Positions 6,998 to 13,711 of a stretch of 13,711 nt of DNA are shown here, piece after piece. Both the position numbers and the translations under genes were made by a program. How positions within the stretch are numbered: the stretch's first letter is position 1; each line of letters opens with the position of its first letter. Origin of the DNA: Endomicrobium sp. Its GTDB lineage: Bacteria; Elusimicrobiota; Endomicrobiia; Endomicrobiales; Endomicrobiaceae. Location of the stretch: assembly GCA_031278115.1 (NCBI GenBank), contig JAITKZ010000029.1, positions 1 through 13,711 of the forward strand. The letters run 5' to 3'. The notes below the pieces were generated by a model. That model was not told the origin of the DNA and did no database searches. It saw only the letters and a list, made by a program, of their open reading frames with translations.

Positions 6998-9784
6998 ATG
7001 GCTGGGGAAAAAGACTATTCAAAAACTGTAAATCTGCCTAAAACAGATTTCCAAATGAGGGCTGACTTGTCTCAAAGGGAGCCTTCTTTTGTTAAAGAGT
7101 GGGAAAAAAATCAACTTTACGTTAAGTTATGCGAAAAAAATAAAGATAAAGAGAAATTTATTTTTCATTACGGTCCTCCATAAGCGAACGCTCATATACA
7201 TATAGGAACAGGGCTTAACAAAATTTTGAAAGATTTCATTATAAAATATCGTTCAATGTCTGGGAATTATGTTCCTTTTACGCCAGGTTGGGATTGTCAC
7301 GGTCTTCCAATAGAGTTGATTGCTCTAAAAGAAATGAAGACTGACAAAAACAAAGTTGATAAAATTGTTTTTAGAAAACAAGCGGCGGACTTTGCAAAAA
7401 AATTTGTTGATATACAAAAAGGAGAGTTTAAGAGGCTTGGAGTTATAGCTGATTGGAACAACCCTTATCTTACTTTAGATCCAAAGTATGAAGCTTCAAT
7501 AGTAAAAGTTTTTAAAGAGTTAGTTGAAAAAGGGTATGTATATAGAAGAAAGAAACCTGTTTATTGGTGTCCTACTTGCGAGACTGCTATGGCTGACGCG
7601 GAAGTAGAGTATGCAGATCATGGGGCAGAATCTATATTCGTAAAATTTCAAATAATATCTTTGCCAAAGGCTTTAAAGTCAAAAGAAAATATATTAAAGG
7701 ATTTTTCTGTATTGATATGGACTACTACTCCGTGGACGCTTCCTGCAAACGTTGCATTGGCTTTTAATGGTGACTCTGGCTATGTTGCTATTGCTTATAA
7801 AATGGCGTTGGGAAATGAAGAAAAACTTATAGTTGCTAAGTCTTTGCTTGAAAAGGTTAAAGAGAAAATAAAAGCTCTAAGCTATGATGTTATTTTTGAA
7901 GCCAAAGGTGTTGATTTTGTAAATATAAAATGCCAAAACCCGCTTGTTGCAAACAGACAATCGCAAGGAATTGTGGCTGAGTTTGTTAGCATGGAAGACG
8001 GTACGGGTATAGTTCACATAGCTCCTGGACACGGTCCTGAAGATTATCAGGCTGGATTGGAATACGGGCTAGAGATATTATCTACTATAAATGCTAAAGG
8101 TTTGTTTACAAAAGAAGTCCCTGAGTTTGAGAATGTCCATATATTCAAAGCTAATCCTTTAATAATAGAAAAACTTAGCAAAGAAGGAAAAATTCTTGCT
8201 CAGTTAAAACTTGAGCATTCTTATCCTCATTGTTGGAGATGCAAGAAGCCTATAATTTTTAGAGCTACGCCACAATGGTTTTTATCAGTTGAGCATGGTA
8301 ATTTGAGAGAAAAGCTTTCGGAATCTGTGAAAGGCGTTAATTGGATTCCAAATTACGGTGAAAATAGAATAGCTTCTATGTTGGAAAGTCGTCCTGATTG
8401 GTGCTTAAGCCGTCAGCGTTTATGGGGTGTGCCTATACCTGTTTTCTATTGTAAAGAATGTGGCGAGCCACTTTTGGATACAAAAGTAATAGATTCAATA
8501 TCAAACCTCTTTGGTGAGCAAGGATCTGATTCTTGGTTTGAAATGAGCGAAGAAGAACTTTTAAAAGGAACAAATGCAAAATGTTCTTTGTGTGGCGCAA
8601 TAAGTTTTACAAAAGAAGAAGATATTTTAGACGTATGGTTTGATTCTGGCATTTCCTGCGAAGCGGTTTTATCAAGTAAGAATTATAAAGATTTGGAATT
8701 TCCTGCTGATTTGTATCTTGAAGGCAGCGATCAACATCGTGGTTGGTTTCAAACATCTCTTATACCAGCTGTAGCTGTCAAAGGCGTGGCACCTTACAAA
8801 AATGTTTTGACGCACGGATTTGTTGTTGATGGTCAGGGTAAGAAAATGTCCAAATCGTTAGGAAATTTTGTATCAAGCGAACAGTTAATAAATAAATACG
8901 GTGCAGACATTCTTCGTCTTTGGATAGCTTCAAGTGATTACAAAGAAGATATAAGAGTTTCATATGAAATTATAAAAGGTTTAAGCGATGCATACAGAAA
9001 AATAAGGAATACAGTAAGATTTTTGCTTGGTAATATAGGCGATTTTAACATTAAAAAAGTTTTGGCATTTAAAGAAATGCAGGAGATTGACAGATACGCT
9101 TTAATCAGACTTCAGAAGCTTATATCATCTACTGCAGCCGCTTACGAGAGTTACGAATTTCATAAGGCAGCTTCCGCGATAAATAATTTCTGTACGGTAT
9201 TCTTAAGCGGTTTCTATCTTGATGCGTTAAAAGATACTCTTTATTGTGATAAGAGAGAAAGCGAAGAAAGAATAAGCGTTCAATCTGCCATGTTTGAGAT
9301 ATGTTCTGTGCTGATAAGGCTTATATCTCCAATACTTTCTTTTACTGCCGAAGAAGCATGGAATGAATTAAAAAAACTTGATTCCAGTTTGGCATGGTCG
9401 GTTTTTCTTTCTGATTTCCCTGTAATGAACAGTAAATATATTCTACAAGCCAAGACTATTGAAAAATGGGAAAGAATACTAGAAGCAAGAGAAAAAGCTT
9501 TATTTTCTTATGAAAAATTAAGACAAAATAAAGTTATAGGTTCAAATTTAGAGGCTTCTCTTAATATTACTTACGGACATAAGTATATTGAAGCGTTTAA
9601 AGATTTAAAACTTATTAATTTATCTTTAGGAAGTTGGGATATAAAATATAAAAATTCAGATAAAAAAGATGAATTGAATATTGAAGCTGTAAAATCTGAA
9701 TATAAAAAGTGTGCCAGATGTTGGAGGCATATAGACGAGGTTAAAGATGATTTATGTACTAGGTGCTTGGAGGCTTTAAAATAA
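6998..9784 (+). pseudogene. ileS: Isoleucyl-tRNA synthetase interrupted by an in-frame TAA at codon 62
   Basis: Read through the TAA, this is a full-length class I IleRS of 928 codons, close to the bacterial norm. It should charge tRNA-Ile in the cytosol. The TAA (7181-7183) replaces the Tyr of GPPYAN. Right after it come HIHIG (66-70, the HIGH motif), TPGWDCHGLPIE, the editing domain (WTTTPWTLPANVALAF; GTGIVHIAPGHG), WLSRQR-type WCLSRQRLWGVPIP, WFDSG, EGSDQHRGWFQ, KMSKS (616-620) and a C-terminal Cys4 zinc site (CARC from 905, then CTRC). Restart at TTG 7226 would lose the HIGH motif and give no active enzyme. AAGGA at 6984-6988 serves the ATG. The absence of any other damage suggests a very recent mutation, a second ileS copy elsewhere, read-through, or a sequencing or population error. 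Confidence 0.9.
7181..7183 (+). other. Premature TAA inside ileS
   Basis: The codon is TAA in the context CCT CCA TAA GCG AAC GCT CAT ATA CAT. A single third-base change from TAT or TAC (Tyr) explains it. Code reassignment is not supported, because yggS, proC, ileS itself and bioD all end at TAA where their families end. Confidence 0.85.
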
Positions 9785-10258
9785 GTGAAAAAGCCGTTAC
9801 TACTTGGACTTCTTGCTTTTATTTTAGATCAGTTTACAAAATATTTCGTTGTAAAACACGTGGATTATGCAGCTGTTATAAATGTTATTCCTATATTTAA
9901 TTTTTTTAATATTACAAATATTCATAATACAGGAACAGCTTTTAGCATATTACAAGGCAAAAATTTACTGCTGTCCTTAATGATTTCTCTTTTTTTATCG
10001 ATTTTGTCATTATGGCTTTATAAAAACAAAGAAAAGTTTGATAATTTGCAGAAATATGCTTTCTGCCTTGTAATATTTGGTGGTTTGGGAAATCTCATGG
10101 ATAGGTTTTTTAGAGGTTTTGTTGTTGATTTTTTGGATTTCGGTGTCAATTCTTTAAGATATCCTTCTTTTAATGTTGCTGATTCTTGCATATGCATTGC
10201 GATGTTTTTGATTGCAATAGATCTGCTATTTCTTGATGGGAAGCAAAAGGTAAGATAG
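9785..10258 (+). CDS. lspA: Lipoprotein signal peptidase (signal peptidase II)
   Basis: A 157-residue inner-membrane aspartyl protease that removes the signal peptide of prolipoproteins after lipid attachment. Four hydrophobic segments are visible (about 4-16, 60-79, 90-102, 133-150). The early DQFTKYFV motif, NTGTAFSIL (48-56), the GNLMDRFFRGFVVDFLDF block with catalytic D115, and FNVADSCI with catalytic D133 are all present. The GTG start directly follows the ileS stop codon with no gap, so translation is probably coupled to ileS. Loss of ileS translation could therefore reduce lspA. Lgt, which acts one step earlier, follows two bases later. Confidence 0.95.
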   Translation: MKKPLLLGLLAFILDQFTKYFVVKHVDYAAVINVIPIFNFFNITNIHNTGTAFSILQGKNLLLSLMISLFLSILSLWLYKNKEKFDNLQKYAFCLVIFGGLGNLMDRFFRGFVVDFLDFGVNSLRYPSFNVADSCICIAMFLIAIDLLFLDGKQKVR

Positions 10259-10260
10259 AA

Positions 10261-11019
10261 ATGCATCCTATTATCTTCACTATCGGTAAAGTGACTATTT
10301 TTTCTTACGGGCTTTTTGTTGCGTTGGCTTTTTTTACAGCTATTACATATCTTTCAAACCAAATAAAAAAATCAAAAGAAAAAATACTTTCACAAGACGA
10401 ACTTTATTCTTTGTGTATATATATTATAGTTTCTGGAATAATAGGGGCAAGGCTTCTATTTGTTTTGTCAAATCCGCAAGATTTTGTTTTAGATCCTATG
10501 TCCGTTTTCAAGTTATGGGAAGGCGGGCTTACATATTACGGAGGTTTTATATCGGCCACCGTATTTGTGTTGGCGTATGTTAGGATAAAAAAAATATCAA
10601 TACTTGAGCTTGGTGATTTTTTTGCTCCTGCTTTGGCTTTAGGTCAGGCTATAGGAAGAATAGGCTGTTTTTTGGCAGGCTGTTGTTACGGTAGAGAGAC
10701 TAATGTTGCGTGGTCTGTTGTCTTTAGAGATAAAAACTCTTTAGCAGTTATAGGTGTATATCTTCACCCTACTCAACTTTATGAAGTGTTCGGAAATTTT
10801 TTAATTTTTATTTTTTTACATTTTTATTCAAAGAAGAATCCCAAAAAAGGGCAAATTACAGCAACTTATTTTATATCATATGCTATTTTAAGGTTTAGTG
10901 TTGAGTTTTTCAGAGGAGATTCAACTAGAGGCTCGCAATATTTTGGACTGTCAATTTCGCAAGTAATATCTATATGTTTGTTTATAATCGGAGTTTCTAT
11001 CGTATGCAAGAAAAAGTAA
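10261..11019 (+). CDS. lgt: Prolipoprotein diacylglyceryl transferase
   Basis: A 252-residue multi-pass inner-membrane enzyme that moves diacylglycerol from phosphatidylglycerol to the lipobox cysteine of prolipoproteins, the step before LspA. Family landmarks occur in order: SYGLFVALAF (15-24), GARLLFVL (62-69), EGGLTYYGGFISA (87-99), the Lgt signature GRIGCFLAGCCYG (132-144) with its essential Arg, HPTQLYE (169-175) and RFSVEFFRGD (211-220). Length is normal for a compact Lgt. Only two bases separate it from lspA, and its last 16 bases overlap the following gene's preferred start. No Lnt (third step) is in the window. No damage was seen. Confidence 0.95.
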   Translation: MHPIIFTIGKVTIFSYGLFVALAFFTAITYLSNQIKKSKEKILSQDELYSLCIYIIVSGIIGARLLFVLSNPQDFVLDPMSVFKLWEGGLTYYGGFISATVFVLAYVRIKKISILELGDFFAPALALGQAIGRIGCFLAGCCYGRETNVAWSVVFRDKNSLAVIGVYLHPTQLYEVFGNFLIFIFLHFYSKKNPKKGQITATYFISYAILRFSVEFFRGDSTRGSQYFGLSISQVISICLFIIGVSIVCKKK

Positions 11020-11891
11020 AGTATGAAAAGTTTGAAAGGGAAAGAATAGATTCTTATTTGGCGTCAATATATCAAGAGTACTCTCGCTCGTATTTTCAAA
11101 AACTTACAGATAAGCAAAAAATTTTTGTAAATGATAAGCCTGTTTTTGCAAGCTATAAACTTAAAAGAGGCGATGTTATTTCTTTTGAATTTGAAAAAGA
11201 AGGAAAACTTAGAATAAAGCCTGAAAAAATAAAACTTGACATAATATACGAAGACGATGACATTATTCTTGTAAATAAGCAACCGGGTATTGTAGTTCAC
11301 CCTTCTTATGGACACCCTTCGGGGACACTTCTTAATGCTTTAATGGCTCATTCAAAAGGTAAGTACAATCCTTATTTAGTTCATAGGTTAGATAAAGATA
11401 CTTCAGGTCTTATCATTTTTGCAAAGAACGAAAAGTCTAAAATAAGTATATCAAAACAGCTTCAAAAGAGAGCTGTAAAGAAGATTTATCTTGCCGCAGT
11501 AAAAGGAACTATTGTTGAAAATAAAGGCAGAATAGAAGCCCCTCTTGGTAGATCATCTCAAAACAGAAAGCTTATGTCTGTTAATCCGTTGGCAAAAAAA
11601 ATGGCAATTAGCGAGTTTAAAGTTCTTGCAAGAAGAGACGGATATACTTTAGTGGAAGTAAGAATTATTACAGGGAGAACGCACCAAATAAGAAGCCATA
11701 TGAAATATATTAACCACCCTCTGGTTGGGGATCAACAATATGGCGGTTCCGAAGTTTCTATTGATGGGAAAAAATATAGCAGACAAATGCTGCATGCATA
11801 TCACGTAACTTTTACCCACCCAAGAACTTCAAAAACAGTTGAATTCAAAGCGGAACTCCAAAACGATATGAAAGAAATATTTAAAAAATAA
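11004..11891 (+). CDS. rluD: RluA/RluD-family 23S rRNA pseudouridine synthase
   Basis: A 295-residue RNA-modifying enzyme that turns selected uridines in 23S rRNA (or tRNA) into pseudouridine. An S4-like RNA-binding domain occupies about residues 9-70 (RIDSYLAS; KLTDKQKIFVNDKPV; LKRGDVISFEF). The catalytic domain follows, with IIYEDDDIILVNKQPGIVVHP, the motif HRLDKDTSGL with catalytic D130, and GRTHQIRSHM. The S4 domain and full length favour RluD-like over RluA-like, but the target uridines cannot be read from sequence. An ATG at 10974 would add ten residues; ATG 11004 is preferred because GGAG lies at 10990-10993 and the S4 domain starts just after it. It overlaps the end of lgt by 16 bases. 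Confidence 0.88.
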   Translation: MQEKVKYEKFERERIDSYLASIYQEYSRSYFQKLTDKQKIFVNDKPVFASYKLKRGDVISFEFEKEGKLRIKPEKIKLDIIYEDDDIILVNKQPGIVVHPSYGHPSGTLLNALMAHSKGKYNPYLVHRLDKDTSGLIIFAKNEKSKISISKQLQKRAVKKIYLAAVKGTIVENKGRIEAPLGRSSQNRKLMSVNPLAKKMAISEFKVLARRDGYTLVEVRIITGRTHQIRSHMKYINHPLVGDQQYGGSEVSIDGKKYSRQMLHAYHVTFTHPRTSKTVEFKAELQNDMKEIFKK

Positions 11892-11908
11892 TTCTTGCAG
11901 GAGCTAAA

Positions 11909-12547
11909 ATGCACAGAGGAATATTTGTAACTGCAACAGACACAGAAGTTGGCAAGACTTACGTGTCTTGCCAAATATTAGAAACTCTAAAAAGCTCAGG
12001 TGTAAACTGTGGTTGTTTTAAACCGGTGTCAACAGGTGACAGAAGTGATGCAAAAGCTCTTATTAAGTCTTCAGGTGTTGAAGAATCAGCTAAAGTTGTA
12101 ACACCCGTGTTTTTTAAAAATCCAATGTCTCCTTATGGAGCTTCTTTGATTGAAAATAAAAATTTTGACTTGAAAAAGATAAAAAAAACTTTTAAATATT
12201 TTGTTGATAAGTATGATTTTACTGTAGTTGAAGGTGTTGGAGGGATAATGGTTCCTCTTAAGAAAAATTTTTTTGTAAGCGATTTGATAAAGGTATTTAA
12301 CCTTCCTATTATAGTTGTTGCAAGGCATAATTTGGGGACAATAAACCATACTTTGCTTACAATTGAAAAACTAAAAAGCTTTAATCAAAAAGTCTTGGGC
12401 ATAATTTTAAATGGCAATAAAAATAAAAATGACATATCTGTAAAATCTAACGCAAAACTAATAAAACAATTAACAAAACTTCCTGTTTTAGAATTAGGCT
12501 ATAACGAAAAAATTGATTTGAGGAAGACTAAATGGATAATAAAATAA
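11909..12547 (+). CDS. bioD: Dethiobiotin synthetase
   Basis: A 212-residue ATP-dependent carboxylase that closes the ureido ring of dethiobiotin from diaminopelargonic acid and CO2, the penultimate step of biotin synthesis. The P-loop is modified as usual for the family (TDTEVGKT, 9-16). KPVSTG (the KPxxTG motif), VEGVGGIMVPL (the EGxGGxxVP motif) and an ILNG nucleotide loop follow in order. CAGGAG at 11898-11903 is a strong ribosome site for the ATG. It starts 17 bases after the pseudouridine synthase and its last 16 bases overlap bioA, whose product makes its substrate. The C-terminal third is very rich in Lys, Asn and Ile, as expected for AT-rich genomes. No defects were seen. Confidence 0.94.
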   Translation: MHRGIFVTATDTEVGKTYVSCQILETLKSSGVNCGCFKPVSTGDRSDAKALIKSSGVEESAKVVTPVFFKNPMSPYGASLIENKNFDLKKIKKTFKYFVDKYDFTVVEGVGGIMVPLKKNFFVSDLIKVFNLPIIVVARHNLGTINHTLLTIEKLKSFNQKVLGIILNGNKNKNDISVKSNAKLIKQLTKLPVLELGYNEKIDLRKTKWIIK

Positions 12548-13711
12548 AAACGAAACTCATAAAGTCTGATAAAAATAATATCTGGCATCCTTTTACGCAA
12601 ATGGCAGACTGGATAAATAATGATCCTTGCGAGCCGTTAATAATAGATAAAGCTAAAGGTTCTTATTTATACGATATTGACGGTAAAAAGTATTTGGACG
12701 GGATCTCTTCGCTTTGGGTTAATCTTTTAGGTCATAGAAACCCTAAGATAGATAAAGCTATAAAAAAACAGATTGATAAAGTTTCACACACTACATTTTT
12801 AGGACTTACGCACAGTCCTGCAATAATGCTTGCTGAGAAGCTTATATCAATACTTCCTAAAAATTTGAAAAAGATTTTTTATTCCGACAACGGATCAACG
12901 GCTGTAGAAGTCGCTATAAAAATGGCTTACCAGTATTGGCAGTTTAAGGGAGAAAAAAGACGGTTCTTTTTTTCTTTAAAAAACGCTTATCACGGCGATA
13001 CAATCGGAGCTGTTTCTGTTGGAGGTGTAGATTCTTTTCATTCAAGTTTTAAATCTCTTTTGTTTAAAAGTTATTTTGCAATGTCTCCGTATTGCTATAG
13101 ATGCGCATACAGAAAAAAAGAAATTACATTTCCTTTAAATGCCAAAGATTTTAGAGACCATAATAGTAAAGTTGGCTGTAAAGGCGAATGTATAAGACAA
13201 GTTAAAGATATTATTTCTAAAAATCATAAAACAATAGCGGCAGCAATAATTGAGCCTTTAAATCAAGCAGCTTCGGGCATGCTTGTAATGCCGAAAGGTT
13301 ATCTTAAAGAATATGCAAATATTTGCAAGCGTTACGGCATTTTGTTAATTTGCGATGAGGTTGCTACGGGATTTGGCAGAACTGGGAAAATGTTTGCAGT
13401 AGAGCATGAAGATGTTAATCCTGACTTTATGTGTTTGTCAAAAGGAATAACAGGCGGGTATTTGCCTTTGGCTGTTACTGCAACGACAGATGAGATTTAC
13501 AATGCTTTCTTAGGCAAGTATGAAGAGTTTAAAACGTTTTTTCATGGGCATTCTTATACGGCAAACCCTCTTGCTTGCGCAGCGGCAAATGCAACGCTTG
13601 ATATATTGAAAAAAGATAATATTCTTATTAAATTACAGCCTAAAATTAAATATTTAGAAAAAGAACTTGCACACTTATCCAAGCATAAAAAAGTAGGCAA
13701 CATAAGGCATT
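12532..13711 (+). CDS. bioA: Adenosylmethionine-8-amino-7-oxononanoate aminotransferase (partial, 3' end off the edge)
   Basis: The first 393 codons of a class III PLP aminotransferase that uses S-adenosylmethionine to make 7,8-diaminopelargonate in biotin synthesis. The start NIWHPFTQM (16-24) is typical of BioA. LDGISSLWVNLLGHRNP, SDNGSTAVEVAIKMA, AYHGDTIGA (Y153), ICDEVATGFGRTG (D275, binds the PLP ring nitrogen) and LSKGITGGYLPL (K304, the PLP lysine) follow, then HGHSYTANPLACAAA. Full-length enzymes have about 430-450 residues, so some 40-60 are missing at the right edge. Four cysteines (188, 191, 216, 220) form a CxxC-x24-CxxxC pattern that is not general to the fold. Translation probably couples to bioD through the 16-base overlap. 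Confidence 0.94.
   Translation, partial: MDNKIKTKLIKSDKNNIWHPFTQMADWINNDPCEPLIIDKAKGSYLYDIDGKKYLDGISSLWVNLLGHRNPKIDKAIKKQIDKVSHTTFLGLTHSPAIMLAEKLISILPKNLKKIFYSDNGSTAVEVAIKMAYQYWQFKGEKRRFFFSLKNAYHGDTIGAVSVGGVDSFHSSFKSLLFKSYFAMSPYCYRCAYRKKEITFPLNAKDFRDHNSKVGCKGECIRQVKDIISKNHKTIAAAIIEPLNQAASGMLVMPKGYLKEYANICKRYGILLICDEVATGFGRTGKMFAVEHEDVNPDFMCLSKGITGGYLPLAVTATTDEIYNAFLGKYEEFKTFFHGHSYTANPLACAAANATLDILKKDNILIKLQPKIKYLEKELAHLSKHKKVGNIRH

Noticed and set aside
7181..7183. TAA reassigned to Tyr as a genome-wide genetic code change
   Set aside because: Several neighbouring genes (yggS, proC, ileS, bioD) end at TAA at their expected family lengths, so TAA works as stop here.
7226..9784. A shortened but functional IleRS starting at TTG 7226
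   Set aside because: It would lack GPPxAN and the HIGH motif needed for ATP binding, and there is no ribosome site before the TTG.
11064..11315. Minus-strand open frames under rluD and other core genes
   Set aside because: They are antisense shadows of well-conserved genes with no motifs of their own.

Overview
This is an AT-rich window from a Gram-negative-type bacterium, with signal peptides, an outer-membrane barrel protein and the lipoprotein-maturation genes lspA and lgt. It carries three interrupted reading frames beside well-kept core genes. Low GC, a PorV-like barrel next to a protein with a FlgD-like C-terminal domain, and visible gene decay fit a host-associated bacterium undergoing genome reduction. 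Endomicrobia (Elusimicrobiota) symbionts of termite-gut flagellates are my best guess. That assignment is inference from gene content and style, at roughly even confidence.

Left part (1-3241, + strand). The window opens in the last 94 codons of a sulfatase/LtaS-type alkaline-phosphatase-superfamily protein. Next comes a secreted protein with Ig/fibronectin-like modules and a FlgD-like C-terminal domain. It overlaps a PorV/UPF0164-like outer-membrane barrel protein that continues into a TPR tail. The barrel gene is split by a frameshift at a run of five T near 2150-2154, and both halves are readable.

Middle part (3265-5009, - strand). This is the most unusual locus. Two overlapping frames together read as a tRNA-dependent cyclodipeptide synthase (CDPS, XYP type) continuing without a separate start codon into a PAS domain and a histidine kinase. 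One frameshift in a GTGTGT stretch (near 4509-4514) separates the catalytic serine from the catalytic Glu and Tyr-Pro. The ATP-binding half of the kinase is written in an extreme purine-rich style (90% pyrimidine on the + strand, with 60-base stretches lacking G) that differs sharply from its own N-terminal half.

Right part (5127-13711, + strand). A good sigma70-like promoter starts a tightly packed series: yggS, proC, yggU, ileS, lspA, lgt, an rluD-like pseudouridine synthase, bioD and bioA (bioA runs off the edge). Gaps are 47 bases or fewer and several genes overlap, so they are probably co-transcribed. They cover PLP homeostasis, proline synthesis, isoleucyl-tRNA charging, lipoprotein maturation, rRNA modification and biotin synthesis. 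Unexpectedly, ileS, which is normally essential, has an in-frame TAA exactly where the conserved Tyr of its GPPYAN motif belongs, just before the HIGH motif. The other 927 codons are open and well conserved.

No tRNA, rRNA, CRISPR array, insertion sequence or phage gene was recognised. No gene-free stretch exceeds 300 bases.
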